Below, in pieces: positions 7,907 through 17,613 of a DNA stretch of 64,000 bases (position 1 is its first letter; each line of letters opens with the position of its first letter). This DNA comes from Pandoraea vervacti (GTDB lineage: Bacteria > Pseudomonadota > Gammaproteobacteria > Burkholderiales > Burkholderiaceae). The translations under genes were made by a program, and so were the position numbers. Where the stretch lies: positions 744,001-808,000 of the forward strand of contig NZ_CP010897.2 in assembly GCF_000934605.2 (NCBI RefSeq). The letters are read 5' to 3'. The notes below the pieces were generated by a model, which had not been told where the DNA came from, made no database searches, and saw only the letters and a list, made by a program, of their open reading frames with translations.

Positions 7907-9226
7907 TCAATGTTCGTGATGCAGGTACTTCGCCTGACGCGGCAGGCGCAGGCTCACGAGGAACGCGAGCACCATCATGCCGGTGACGTACCAGTAGAAG
8001 GTCGGCTCCATGCCCGCCTTCTTCAGACCCAGCGCGACGTATTCGGCCGAGCCGCCGAAGATCGCGTTGGCGACGGCGTAGGCCAGGCCCACCCCCAGTG
8101 CGCGCACTTCGATCGGGAACATTTCCGCCTTCACGATGCCGCTGATCGACGTGTAGAAGCTCACGATCGCCAGTGCCAGACAGATGAGAAGGAACGCGGC
8201 CGTCGGGCTTTGCACCGTCTTGAGCGCTGTCAGGATCGGCACCGTGGCGATGGCGCCGAGTGCGCCGAACAGCAGCATGTTGTTACGACGGCCGATCTTG
8301 TCGGAGAGCATGCCGAAAATCGGCTGCATGCACATGTAGACGAACAGGCAGCCCGTCATGATGTAGCTCGCGGTCTTGATCGGCATGCCTGCCGTGTTCA
8401 CCAGATACTTCTGCATGTAGGTGGTGAACGTGTAAAAGATCAGCGAACCGCCGGCCGTGTAGCCAAGCACCGTAAAGAACGCTGCCTTGTGATGACGGAA
8501 CAGACCGGCGATCGAACCCGCGTCGCGGTTGTTACGGCTTGCTGCCGTCGACGTTTCATGCAGCGTACGACGCAGCATCAGCGCCACCACCGCCGTGATC
8601 GCCCCGACCACGAACGGAATGCGCCAACCCCACGCCTTCAGTTCCGCTTCGCTGAGCAATTGCTGAAGAATCACGACCACCAGCACGGCAAGCAACTGAC
8701 CGCCAATGAGCGTCACGTACTGGAACGAGGAGAAGAAGCCGCGACGGCCCTTGAGCGCGACCTCGCTCATGTACGTTGCCGTCGTGCCGTATTCGCCACC
8801 GACCGACAGGCCTTGCAGCAGACGCGCGAACAGCAGCAGCGCCGGCGCCCAGTTTCCGATGCTTGCGTACGTCGGCAGCGCAGCAATCAGCAGCGAGCCG
8901 AAGCACATCATCATCACGGAGATGACCATCGAGTTCTTGCGGCCGTTACGGTCGGCGATACGGCCAAAGATCCAACCGCCGATAGGGCGCATCAGGAAAC
9001 CCGCGGCAAACACGCCCGCGGTGTTGAGCAACTGCGCCGTGGGATCCGAACTGGGGAAGAACGCCGGGGCGAAATAGATCGCGCAGAAGGCATAAATGTA
9101 AAAGTCGAACCACTCGACCAGATTCCCCGAGGACGCCGCCACAATCGCGAATACGCGCTTGCGGACTTCTTCGGGGGTGGGGGGCGTGTTGCCGGTTTCG
9201 GCGCTGTTTGTCGCTGTCTCTCTCAT
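7907..9226 (-). CDS. kgtP: MFS dicarboxylate:H+ symporter, KgtP (alpha-ketoglutarate permease)-like
   Basis: About 439 residues with twelve predicted membrane segments. Metabolite:H+ symporter signatures are clear: SGNLVEWFDFYIYAF in helix 1, GRIADRNGRKNSM in the loop between helices 2 and 3, LLQGLSVGGEYG in helix 4, SDKIGRRNN in the mid loop. The helix 1-5 sequence resembles alpha-ketoglutarate permease more than ShiA or ProP, so it probably imports 2-oxoglutarate or a related organic acid with protons. The start may be 9226, 9247 or 9262; none has a clear ribosome site. It is a single gene, divergent from the hydroxyacid dehydrogenase. Confidence 0.8.
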   Translation of the reverse strand: MRETATNSAETGNTPPTPEEVRKRVFAIVAASSGNLVEWFDFYIYAFCAIYFAPAFFPSSDPTAQLLNTAGVFAAGFLMRPIGGWIFGRIADRNGRKNSMVISVMMMCFGSLLIAALPTYASIGNWAPALLLFARLLQGLSVGGEYGTTATYMSEVALKGRRGFFSSFQYVTLIGGQLLAVLVVVILQQLLSEAELKAWGWRIPFVVGAITAVVALMLRRTLHETSTAASRNNRDAGSIAGLFRHHKAAFFTVLGYTAGGSLIFYTFTTYMQKYLVNTAGMPIKTASYIMTGCLFVYMCMQPIFGMLSDKIGRRNNMLLFGALGAIATVPILTALKTVQSPTAAFLLICLALAIVSFYTSISGIVKAEMFPIEVRALGVGLAYAVANAIFGGSAEYVALGLKKAGMEPTFYWYVTGMMVLAFLVSLRLPRQAKYLHHEH

Positions 9227-9718
9227 TTCTACTGACGATGGGGGCATCGCATTAATAACCACGTTTGCAACATGACGCTGACAGTCCCATGGACCTCACG
9301 GGCACTTCGGATGTGAAGAAATGAGCCATCGCGTCGCGGGGGCGGGCCAACTATAGCGGTTGTCAGTGGGGGCAGACAATGCCCTTGTGGCAGATCGATT
9401 ATTGTGAATATAGAAACAATCGGTGGAATTGTTGCGACGCAGCATGGTGATGACGCCCATGGGGCGGTCGTCTGCGCGAATCCCCTGCCTGTTTTGATAG
9501 GCGCCGCGACTTCCGAAAAATGACGAATCCCCATGCAAATTTGTCTGCGGTTGGAGGGGGCGTGTCCCTTATGCCGAGATGCCAGGTGCATTTCCGGCAT
9601 CGCTTCATAAGCTTTTCGTTAACAAATGCTTAGCGCAGCGCGGGGTCGCCGCTACGATGAGATGCCGCTCCATCCTGAAGCCCTTGCGCCATGGCGCGAG
9701 GCGCGATCCCCCGAAGTC
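9227..9718. other. intergenic region between permease and hydroxyacid dehydrogenase genes
   Basis: A divergent gap of about 490 nt. The part around 9395-9440 is AT-richer and could hold promoters. Weak open frames cross it in several phases, but none has coding character. I see no RNA gene or strong inverted repeat. Confidence 0.4.
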
Positions 9719-10666
9719 ATGCAAGGCGATACGTTATTGATCAAGTCGGGCGGCGCTGCCGCGCTGACCGAATGGCAGCACCATTTCGCGCGGTTGCTCC
9801 CGGGCCTGCGCGTCTACGGCTGGGACGACCCGTTCATCGATCCGCGCAACGTCAAGTACGCGCTGGTCTATCAGCCCGATCATGGGCGTCTCGCGCACTA
9901 TCCACGTCTGAAGCTGATTCTGAGCGCTGCGGCGGGCGTCGATCACATCCTCGCCGATCCGGCGCTGCCGGCGAACGTGCCCATCGTGCGCATGGTCACC
10001 GACGAGACGCGCGAGCGCATGAGCGACTTCGTGACGTTCGCCGCGCTGGCCATCGTACGGGACATGCCGGCGCTGGTGGCCGCGCAGCGCGACGGCCGTT
10101 GGGCCAACGAACTGACGGGACGGCTCGCGCGCGACACGCGCGTGAGTGTGCTCGGCCTCGGTGAGCTGGGCCGTGCCGTCGCGGCACGTCTGCAGGCCAA
10201 CGGATTTCGCGTGAACGGTTGGGCGCGCACACCGAAAGCGATCCCGGGCGTGAACGTCTTCGCCGGTGAAGCCCAACTCGATGCGCTACTTGCCGAGACC
10301 GACATTCTCGTCAATCTGTTGCCGGACACCGTGGCGACGCGCGGCATTCTCGGTCGCAAGCTGTTTGCGCAATTGCCGAGCGGCGCGAGCCTGATTCAGG
10401 TCGGACGTGGCGTGCATCTCGACCGTCACGCACTGCTCGATGCGCTCGATAGCGGCCGGTTGCGCTCGGCGGTCGTCGACGTCTTCGATCTTGAGCCCTT
10501 GCCACCGGAAGACGCCTTGCGCCGGCATCCGAAGGTGCTTGTCACACCGCACATCGCTTCGACCGTGTCGTATGCGGCAAGGGCGCGCCAGGTGGCGGAT
10601 GTGCTGGGGGCACATGCGCGTGGCGCACCGCTGCCGTTCGTCTACGACGCGCACAAAGGGTACTGA
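9719..10666 (+). CDS. ghrA: glyoxylate/hydroxypyruvate reductase A-like D-2-hydroxyacid dehydrogenase
   Basis: About 315 residues from the ATG at 9719 (in-frame ATGs at 9662 and 9626 are less likely). The Rossmann motif VSVLGLGELGRAVAARL lies near residue 140. The catalytic Arg is in LIQVGRGVHLD, Glu in VFDLEPLPPEDALR, and His in VLVTPHIAS. The family reduces glyoxylate or hydroxypyruvate with NADPH. Three nt after its stop a GntR regulator begins, so the two are probably co-transcribed. Confidence 0.85.
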   Translation: MQGDTLLIKSGGAAALTEWQHHFARLLPGLRVYGWDDPFIDPRNVKYALVYQPDHGRLAHYPRLKLILSAAAGVDHILADPALPANVPIVRMVTDETRERMSDFVTFAALAIVRDMPALVAAQRDGRWANELTGRLARDTRVSVLGLGELGRAVAARLQANGFRVNGWARTPKAIPGVNVFAGEAQLDALLAETDILVNLLPDTVATRGILGRKLFAQLPSGASLIQVGRGVHLDRHALLDALDSGRLRSAVVDVFDLEPLPPEDALRRHPKVLVTPHIASTVSYAARARQVADVLGAHARGAPLPFVYDAHKGY

Positions 10667-10669
10667 ACC

Positions 10670-11464
10670 ATGTCTCCTGCTTCGCCAACGTCTTCATCCT
10701 CATCCGCCTCTCACGCCTCTCACGCCTCGCCATCGCCGCTCGCGTCACACGACAGCGAAGAGGCCGTCGCCCTTGCGCGAGGGGACGACGCTTATGAACG
10801 TATCCGCCACGACGTGCTGACCTGCGTCATCATGCCGGGCGCCGTGGTGAGCGAGGCGGAGTTGATGCGTCGCTACGGCATTGCCCGCACGAGTTGCCGG
10901 GTGGCGCTCGTGCGACTGGTGCACGAGGGATTCGCCCGCGCGATTCCGCGCCAGGGGTACCGGATCTCGCCGATTACGCTGGCGGACGTCGAGGAAATAT
11001 TCACGTTGCGTGCGCAGATCGAGCCGATGGCGGCGCGGCTCGCGTGCGGCAACGTCGACACCGAACTGCTGCAGCGGCTCGACGAAGCCTGCGAAGCGCC
11101 GTTCGCGGACAAGCCCATCGACCATCAGATCGAATGGTTTCTGCGCACCAACCGCAAGTTCCATCTGACGATTGCCGCAGCCAGCGGCAATGCGCGTCTG
11201 TATCGCACCCTCGCCGGTCTGATGGACGACATGGCGCGCCTCGTCTCGCTGGGCTTTGGCGTCCAGGGCGTGCGCCCGCGCATCGAACACGATCACGAAA
11301 GCATCATCGGCGCCCTGGTCACGGGCAACGCGCCGCGCGCGGAAGCGCTTGCCCGGCAACACATCGAGACGTTTCTCCAGCAGACGAAAGAACACGTCTT
11401 CGCGAGCCTGTCGGCCTCGGGCACCTGGCTGCCCTACCTCTCGATTGCCGACTTGCGCAAATGA
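10670..11464 (+). CDS. GntR-family regulator with FCD ligand domain
   Basis: A 264-residue protein with a Ser/Ala/His-rich N-terminal extension (residues ~1-25, encoded by short imperfect repeats). A winged-helix GntR domain follows (residues ~40-105: VVSEAELMRRYGIARTSCRV), then an FCD helical domain (residues ~110-245) with the metal-ligand histidines RKFHLTIAAASGN and HDHESII. FCD regulators usually sense organic acids and repress a nearby catabolic operon. It starts three nt after ghrA and its stop abuts the stop of the convergent ABC/ligase run (11465), so it could control either. Confidence 0.87.
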   Translation: MSPASPTSSSSSASHASHASPSPLASHDSEEAVALARGDDAYERIRHDVLTCVIMPGAVVSEAELMRRYGIARTSCRVALVRLVHEGFARAIPRQGYRISPITLADVEEIFTLRAQIEPMAARLACGNVDTELLQRLDEACEAPFADKPIDHQIEWFLRTNRKFHLTIAAASGNARLYRTLAGLMDDMARLVSLGFGVQGVRPRIEHDHESIIGALVTGNAPRAEALARQHIETFLQQTKEHVFASLSASGTWLPYLSIADLRK

Positions 11465-13144
11465 TCAGGCGGCCGCCTGAAGTTCGCGGCGTCGGCCCGG
11501 AATCGCGTCGAGCAGCGCGCGTGTGTACGGATGCGACGGCGCGCGAAAGAGGGTCGCCGTGTCACCGTACTCGACCACGCTGCCTGACTTCATCACGGCG
11601 AGCGAGTCGCACAACTGCGCGGCGATGCGCAGGTCGTGCGTGATGAAAATCATCGATAGTCCGAGATCGGCCTTGAGCCGCGCGAGCAAGCGCAGCACTT
11701 GCGCCTGCACGGAGACGTCGAGCGCGGACACCGGCTCGTCGGCAACGAGCACCTTCGGGCGCATCGCCAGCGCTCGGGCAAGGCCGATACGCTGACGTTG
11801 TCCGCCGGAGAACTCGTGGGGGAAGCGATCGAGGGCGTCCGCACTCAGGCCGACGAGTTCGAACAGTTCCAGCGCGTGCGCATGCGCCTCGCGCGCCGGC
11901 TCACCGCGTGCGATCGGCCCTTGCGTGACGATGTCGCCCACGCGCCGGCGCGGATTGAGCGAACTGAACGGGTCCTGAAACACCATCTGAATATCGAGCG
12001 CCCTGCGACGCGCCTCGGCGTCGAGCGAGGCGCTGGCGAGGTCCGTGTCGCCGTAGAGAATGCGCCCGGCATCGGGCGTCATCAACCGGAGAATCGAGCG
12101 CGCGAGCGTCGACTTGCCCGAACCGCTTTCACCGACGATCCCCAACGTTCTGCCGTTGCCGACATCGAGGGTGACGTCGCGCAATGCCGCGCTGTGCGCC
12201 TGCGCCTTCTTGCCGAGCCAGCCGTGCTTCGCGTACGTCTTGTGCACCTGCTCGATGCGCAGGACGGGCGGTGCGGTCTCGGCGACTACCTCGGCGACTA
12301 CCGGGGCGAGCGCAGGCGCGACAGCCGCGCCCGTGCGCGACGAAGCAGGCAATGCAGGCAATGCAGGCACCGCCGCGATCAGTGTGCGTGTGTATTCTTG
12401 CGACGGCTGCGTCAGGACCGTCTGCGCCGTCCCTTGTTCGACGATCTCGCCGTGGCGCATGACCGCCACGCGATCCGCAATTTCCGCCACCACCCCGAAG
12501 TCGTGCGTGATGAAGAGCACGCCCGTGCCCTTGCGTTGCTGCAAGTCGCGGATCAGCGTGAGGATCTGTGCTTGCGTCGTGACGTCGAGTGCGGTGGTCG
12601 GCTCATCCGCGATCAGCAACTCGGGTTCGAGTGCGAGCGCCATGGCGATCATGGCACGCTGACGCTGACCGCCGGACAACTCGTGCGGGTAGCGCTTGGC
12701 GGCGTCGTTGGGCGACGGGATCTGCACGGCGTCCAGCCATTCCAGGGTGCGTGCCCGGATCGTGCTGCCGGGCAGGCGGGTGTGCGTGCGATAGACCTCG
12801 GCGATCTGATCGCCGATGGTGCGCAGCGGATTGAGCGCCGTCATCGGCTCCTGAAAGATCATGCCGATGCGTGAACCGCGCCAGCGCCGACGCTCTGCCT
12901 CGGGCAGCGCCAGCAGGTTGCCCGCGCCTTCCCACGCGATGCGTCCGCCGCTCACCCGTACGCCCGGGGGCAGCAGACCGAGCAGGGTACTGGCGGTCAT
13001 CGATTTGCCCGAGCCGCTTTCCCCGACCATACAGAGGATCTCGCCGCGCGCGAGCGAGAACGAGACGTCGTGAAGCGCATGCGGACGATCCGCATTGGGC
13101 GGCAAGTCGAGCGTGAGATGTTCGACGTCCAGAAGTGTCGTCAT
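11465..13144 (-). CDS. fused dipeptide/oligopeptide ABC transporter ATPase (two nucleotide-binding domains)
   Basis: A 559-residue protein in which two ATPases, the DppD and DppF equivalents, are joined. Domain 1 has Walker A GESGSGKSMTAS and signature LSGGQRQRAM. Domain 2 has GESGSGKSTLARS and FSGGQRQRIG. An Ala/Pro/Val-rich linker at roughly residues 270-310 is encoded by short direct repeats near 12345-12370. Such fusions are like GsiA/YejF. It powers the importer with the two permeases and the binding protein upstream in the same run. Translation most likely begins at 13144, not at the far upstream ATG at 13315. Placement at the end of the run, after the ligase and SDR, is unusual. Confidence 0.9.
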   Translation of the reverse strand: MTTLLDVEHLTLDLPPNADRPHALHDVSFSLARGEILCMVGESGSGKSMTASTLLGLLPPGVRVSGGRIAWEGAGNLLALPEAERRRWRGSRIGMIFQEPMTALNPLRTIGDQIAEVYRTHTRLPGSTIRARTLEWLDAVQIPSPNDAAKRYPHELSGGQRQRAMIAMALALEPELLIADEPTTALDVTTQAQILTLIRDLQQRKGTGVLFITHDFGVVAEIADRVAVMRHGEIVEQGTAQTVLTQPSQEYTRTLIAAVPALPALPASSRTGAAVAPALAPVVAEVVAETAPPVLRIEQVHKTYAKHGWLGKKAQAHSAALRDVTLDVGNGRTLGIVGESGSGKSTLARSILRLMTPDAGRILYGDTDLASASLDAEARRRALDIQMVFQDPFSSLNPRRRVGDIVTQGPIARGEPAREAHAHALELFELVGLSADALDRFPHEFSGGQRQRIGLARALAMRPKVLVADEPVSALDVSVQAQVLRLLARLKADLGLSMIFITHDLRIAAQLCDSLAVMKSGSVVEYGDTATLFRAPSHPYTRALLDAIPGRRRELQAAA

Positions 13145-13205
13145 GATGGCGGTCCGTAAGGTTCGCGACAAAAAGGAAAGGTCTCGGCGCGGTCTGCGCG
13201 CAAGC

Positions 13206-13994
13206 TCAGAGGCGTTGGCCGCCGCTCGCATCGATGGCCTGACCGGTGATCCACCGACCGGCATCGCTGGCGAGAAACGCCACGATTTGTGCGATGTCGC
13301 GCGGCTCGCCAACACGCCCGAGCGCTACCGTCTGCGCAATCGCCTGGCTGGCGACGGGATCGCTGGCGCGCTTGTTCAGGTCGGTTGCGGTGGCGCCGGG
13401 CAGCACGGCATTGACGGTGATGCCGCGTGCACCGAGGTCGGCGGCGAGCGAGAGCGTCAGGGCTTCCAGTCCGGCTTTCGCCGGCGCATAGACGCTCATC
13501 TCCGGATAGGCCGCGCGCGTGCCGATCGACGAGACGTTGACGATGCGTCCGCCGGACTTCAGATGCCCGAGCGCATGCTGGATCACAAAAAACGGCGACT
13601 TCAGATTCACTTGCAGCACGCGGTCGAAATCCTCCGGCGTCACGGCGTCGATGCGCGCCCGAAGGCCGACTCCGGCGTTGTTCACGAGGATGTCGAACTG
13701 CGGCGGCAGATCGTGCGCGGCCAGCGCCTGGATGAAGCGTTCGACGAGCAGGCGCGCGCCATCCGGCGACGAGAGATCGGCCTGCACGGCAAAGGCGCGT
13801 GCGCCACTGGCGCGCAATTGTGCAACGAGCGTTTCGGCATCATCGGCCGCAGCGTTGTAATGCACGGCGACGCTTGCGCCGCGCGAGGCGAGCGCTGTGG
13901 CGATGGCGCGACCGATGCCGCGACTCGCGCCAGTGACGAGCGCGACCTTGCCGTCGAGACGGATCGGATCGTGGGATTCGGAGAACTGACTCAT
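13206..13994 (-). CDS. short-chain dehydrogenase/reductase, FabG-like
   Basis: A 262-residue classical SDR. The cofactor motif TGASRGIGRAIA is at residues ~20-31, NNAG near 100, the catalytic Ser in VNVSSIGT, and YAPAKAG gives the YxxxK pair. It would oxidise a hydroxyl or reduce a ketone with NAD(P)(H). Its ATG overlaps the ligase stop by four nt (13991-13994), so the pair is coupled and the substrate may be a hydroxyacyl or ketoacyl intermediate. The exact substrate cannot be read from the sequence. Confidence 0.87.
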   Translation of the reverse strand: MSQFSESHDPIRLDGKVALVTGASRGIGRAIATALASRGASVAVHYNAAADDAETLVAQLRASGARAFAVQADLSSPDGARLLVERFIQALAAHDLPPQFDILVNNAGVGLRARIDAVTPEDFDRVLQVNLKSPFFVIQHALGHLKSGGRIVNVSSIGTRAAYPEMSVYAPAKAGLEALTLSLAADLGARGITVNAVLPGATATDLNKRASDPVASQAIAQTVALGRVGEPRDIAQIVAFLASDAGRWITGQAIDASGGQRL

Positions 13995-15580
13995 GATCGG
14001 ATGGCTCCGGTGGAAGAAGTGAGAGAGGTGAGAGATGTAAGCGAGGGCGCATGGACCCGTTGATCGCTCCACGCCTGCGCGGCTTCGAGCGCACGCGCCT
14101 GTTCCAGCAGTGCATGCCGGTCGACCTTGTTGGTTCCGGCCCATGGCAGCTCGGCCACAAAGGCGACACGACGCGGGTGCTGATACGCCGGACCGTTCGC
14201 GAGCGCGTGTTGCTTGAGGGCGTCGACGCTCAGCGTGCTGCCGGGCTGACGCACCACGAACGCCACCGGCACGGCGGCGCGCTCTTCGTCGGCTAACGGC
14301 ACAACGCTTGCCTGCCGCACTTCCGGATGGGCCTCCAGCAGCTTTTCCACTTCGACCGGATAGATGTTCTCGCCGGCACAGACGAACATGTCGTCGGCAC
14401 GTCCCACGAAGTAGAAGAAGCCATTGGCGTCGCGACGCATCACGTCGCCGCTGTAGTACCAGCCGTCGTCGAGCACTTGCGCCGACTTTTCCGGCAGACG
14501 GTGATAGCCGCGCATGACCGCCGGATTGCGCATGCAGAGCACGCCCTGATTCGCATCGGGACCGTCGACGAGCTTCACCGCGTCGGGCGAGAGCGGATAG
14601 CCGAGCGCCAGCGGCGGCAGCGCAATGCCGTCGGGGTGGGGACCAAAAATGCTCGGTCCGGCTTCCGTGGTTCCGTAGCCGTGATGGATATGGGTCTGCG
14701 GGAATGCCGCCTGAATGCGGGCGAGCAACGCCGTGCTCATGGGCGCGGAGCCGAGCATGACCCGCTTGAGCGACGACACGTCGCGCCCGGCGAGCGTCTG
14801 CGGGTCTTTGACCAGACGCGCGAACATTGTCGGCACGGCGGTCAGCACGGTAATGCGATAGCGCTCCAGCGCGTCGACGTACGACGCCACGTCGAACGAC
14901 GGCAGGATCACCAGCGTGCCGTTTACCGAGAACGCGCGCTTGGCCATGAACAGGCCGTTCATGTGAAACAGCGGCTGGGCCAGCAGATAGCGCTCCGTTG
15001 CCGGATTGTCGGGGCGCACATAGGTGGCTCCCAATGCCCAGAGTTGTCCCGCGTGCGTGAGCGGCACGCCCTTGGGCTTACCCGTCGAGCCCGACGTGTA
15101 GAGCATCTGCGCGACGCGATCGTCGGCGGGACGCACGGCGTCGAAATCCGTCGGCCGGATTTGCGTGGCGAAGCCCGCAGGGCCCGCATCGTCGAAGTCG
15201 ATGACGGGCACGCGTGCGGCAAGTGCATCACGGCGTGCACCGTCGACGAAGGCCAGCGAGATGCCGGCGTCGTCGATCACGTAGTCCAGGATCTCGCGCG
15301 ACTGCTTGATGTTGATCGGCACCGCCACGTAGCCCGCGCGCATGATGCCGAAGTAGGCGATCAGGTACTCCGCTCGGTTGAGCGAGGCGATGGCGATGTG
15401 CGCGCCGTCGGGCAGTCCGCGCGCGCGCAGGGTTGTCGCGACGCCGTTTGCCAGGCGATCGATGTCGGCATGCGTATAAGTGTGCGGATGCGTCTCGTCT
15501 CGCAGGTCGACGATGGCCGTCGTGTTCAGATCGAGAGACCGGTCGACGAGGTCGCCCAGGTTGTGCCAGCGGTGAGTCAT
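13991..15580 (-). CDS. AMP-forming acyl-CoA synthetase
   Basis: A 529-residue ANL-superfamily adenylating enzyme. The P-loop is LYTSGSTGKPKGVPLTHAG (residues ~163-181). The A5 motif is HHGYGTTEAGPSIF, A7 YSGDVMRRD, A8 GRADDMFVCAGENIYPVEVE, and the A10 lysine is in WAGTNKVDRH. It activates a carboxylate to its CoA thioester, committing the imported substrate to degradation. It is between the permease gene dppC-like and the SDR gene, with which it overlaps by four nt. The substrate class (fatty, aromatic or other acid) is not evident. Confidence 0.9.
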   Translation of the reverse strand: MTHRWHNLGDLVDRSLDLNTTAIVDLRDETHPHTYTHADIDRLANGVATTLRARGLPDGAHIAIASLNRAEYLIAYFGIMRAGYVAVPINIKQSREILDYVIDDAGISLAFVDGARRDALAARVPVIDFDDAGPAGFATQIRPTDFDAVRPADDRVAQMLYTSGSTGKPKGVPLTHAGQLWALGATYVRPDNPATERYLLAQPLFHMNGLFMAKRAFSVNGTLVILPSFDVASYVDALERYRITVLTAVPTMFARLVKDPQTLAGRDVSSLKRVMLGSAPMSTALLARIQAAFPQTHIHHGYGTTEAGPSIFGPHPDGIALPPLALGYPLSPDAVKLVDGPDANQGVLCMRNPAVMRGYHRLPEKSAQVLDDGWYYSGDVMRRDANGFFYFVGRADDMFVCAGENIYPVEVEKLLEAHPEVRQASVVPLADEERAAVPVAFVVRQPGSTLSVDALKQHALANGPAYQHPRRVAFVAELPWAGTNKVDRHALLEQARALEAAQAWSDQRVHAPSLTSLTSLTSSTGAIRS

Positions 15581-15630
15581 AGGATTCGAGGGAACATGGA
15601 GTTTCGTGAAACAGGCACGGGGGCAAGCGC

Positions 15631-16542
15631 TCAGCGCTTGCGCAACGTCGGATTCAGGGCGTCGTTCAGGCCGTCGCCCACGAGATTCAGGGCCAGCACG
15701 GCGAGCATGATGGCTACGCCCGGTTCGGCGCACAGGTACCAGGACGAGCGGATCAGCGTGCGGCCTTCACCGATCTGACGCCCCCAGCTCGCGATGTTGG
15801 GATCGCCCAGTCCGAGAAACGACACGACCGACTCGTAGAGAATCGCCCCGGCAACGACCAGCGTGCCCATCACGAGCACCGGCGGCAGCGCGTTCGGCAA
15901 GACTTCGCGCAGGGCGATGCGCCACGGCGAGAGTCCGACCGTGCGGCAGGCCTGCACGAATTCGCGGGACTTGAACGACAGGCATTCGGCGCGGGTCAGT
16001 CGTGCGATGGCGGGCCATGACACCAGCGCCACGGCGATCACCGTGTTCTCGATGCGCGGGCCCAGAATGGCCACGACGGTGAGCACGAACACCACGTTCG
16101 GCACGATCTGGAACAGTTCCGTCACGCGCATGAGGACTTCGTCGATCCACCCGCCCCACCACGCGGCCATCGCGCCGATCGACACACCGATGAGCGTAGC
16201 GGCGACACTCGCCACCAGACCGATGGCGAGCGTTGCGCGTGCGCCGTGCGCCAGCATGGCGGCGATGTCGCGTCCGAGAGCGTCAGTACCGAGCGGGTAT
16301 TGCCACTGTTCGAGGGGCCAGATCTCCGGCGCAGCGACGATTCGCAGCGGATCCCCCGGATACCACCACCCGGCACACAGGGCGACGATCACGATCAGCG
16401 CGAGCAGCAGCGCACCGGCAACGGCGCCGCCGTGACGCGCGAATTGCTGCCATGCGCGCGCGCCGCGCCGTGGCGCGCGAGGCAAATCGGAGGCGGCGCT
16501 CGCGGTGAGCGCGTCGAGGGTGGAATCGGCGGAAGACGTCAT
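15631..16542 (-). CDS. ABC importer permease, DppC type
   Basis: A 303-residue membrane protein with an N-terminal helix (residues ~35-55) and a five-helix BPD_transp_1 domain from about residue 95. The cytoplasmic coupling (EAA) loop reads FVQACRTVGLSPWRIALREVLPNA. It pairs with the DppB-type permease 65 nt upstream to form the pore of an oligopeptide/nickel-type importer. The run of conserved genes suggests a dedicated importer and not a general peptide system. Confidence 0.9.
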   Translation of the reverse strand: MTSSADSTLDALTASAASDLPRAPRRGARAWQQFARHGGAVAGALLLALIVIVALCAGWWYPGDPLRIVAAPEIWPLEQWQYPLGTDALGRDIAAMLAHGARATLAIGLVASVAATLIGVSIGAMAAWWGGWIDEVLMRVTELFQIVPNVVFVLTVVAILGPRIENTVIAVALVSWPAIARLTRAECLSFKSREFVQACRTVGLSPWRIALREVLPNALPPVLVMGTLVVAGAILYESVVSFLGLGDPNIASWGRQIGEGRTLIRSSWYLCAEPGVAIMLAVLALNLVGDGLNDALNPTLRKR

Positions 16543-16607
16543 AGGAAAAACCAGTTCGTTTCGACGAAGCGGGAGCGTTTCAAAGCGTTACAAGCGCATG
16601 ACAAGCG

Positions 16608-17600
16608 TTATGAAGCATGCGTGCGGATACGCGGATCGAGCCGTGTGTAAATCAGATCGACGGCGATGTTCGCGACAATCACCAGCGCGGAGCTGAGCAC
16701 GAGCAGTCCGAGCACGACCGGGTAGTTGCGGCTCATTACGCTGTCGAACAACACGCCGCCAATGCCGGGCCAACTGAATACGGCCTCGACGACGATGCTG
16801 CCGCCGAGCACCGTACCGAGTTGCAGGCCGAGCAACGTGACGACCGGCAACATCGCGTTGCGCACCATGTGGCGCGTGATGACCGCCCGGCGGGTGAGGC
16901 CCTTCGCCTGAGCGGTTCGCACGTGATCCTGACGCGCCACTTCGAGCATCGAGGCGCGCATGACGCGTGCGTACGTCGCGGCGTAAAAGAGGCCAAGCGT
17001 GACGGCGGGCAACGCGAGGTGATGCAGGACATCGAGCGATGCATGCCATGCCCCCGTGAAGCCGGTGCCGTAATCCATGCCGATGGTCGTCATGCCGCCG
17101 ACCGGGAACCAGCCGAGCTTCACCGAGAACAGAATGATGAGCATGATGCCGAGCCAGAAACTGGGTGCGGCGAAGCACGCCACCGCCGCAACGGACACCA
17201 GCGTGTCGCGCCACGTATTGACGTTGACCGCGGCGATGACCCCGGCGCTCACGCCGACGATGACGGCAATGAGCAGGCTCGCGAGCATCAGCACCAGCGT
17301 GGCCGGCAGGTGCGCCATGATGACGTCGAACACCGGCAGGTTGTGGCGGTACGAATACCCGAGATCGAGATGCACGACGGAGTTGATGTAGTGCAGTAGT
17401 TGCTGCCACAGCGGCTTGTCCATGCCGTAGGTCACGCGCAAGCGCTCGATCAGCGCGGGGTCGGTCACCTGCTGCTCGGCGGTCATCACGTCGAGCAACG
17501 TGCCGGGCACCGACTGGATCAGGCAGAAGTTCATGACGATCACCCCCAGCAGCAATGGCACTGCCTGGAGGACCCGGCGCAGCAGCAGACGCGTCACCAT
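16608..17600 (-). CDS. ABC importer permease, DppB type
   Basis: A 330-residue membrane protein beginning with the characteristic first helix and RVLQAVPLLLGV. It has a periplasmic segment, then the transport domain with coupling loop AKGLTRRAVITRHMVRNAMLP. It lies 13 nt after the binding-protein gene. With the DppC-type protein it forms the transmembrane heterodimer. Confidence 0.92.
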   Translation of the reverse strand: MVTRLLLRRVLQAVPLLLGVIVMNFCLIQSVPGTLLDVMTAEQQVTDPALIERLRVTYGMDKPLWQQLLHYINSVVHLDLGYSYRHNLPVFDVIMAHLPATLVLMLASLLIAVIVGVSAGVIAAVNVNTWRDTLVSVAAVACFAAPSFWLGIMLIILFSVKLGWFPVGGMTTIGMDYGTGFTGAWHASLDVLHHLALPAVTLGLFYAATYARVMRASMLEVARQDHVRTAQAKGLTRRAVITRHMVRNAMLPVVTLLGLQLGTVLGGSIVVEAVFSWPGIGGVLFDSVMSRNYPVVLGLLVLSSALVIVANIAVDLIYTRLDPRIRTHAS

Positions 17601-17613
17601 GACAGCCGACTCC

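Noticed and set aside
7820..9235. 471-codon plus-strand frame opposite the KgtP-like permease
   Set aside because: Composition is His/Arg/Gln-rich with no domain; the minus strand has clear transporter motifs.
14327..15778. 483-codon plus-strand frame opposite the acyl-CoA synthetase
   Set aside because: Antisense shadow; all adenylation motifs are on the other strand.
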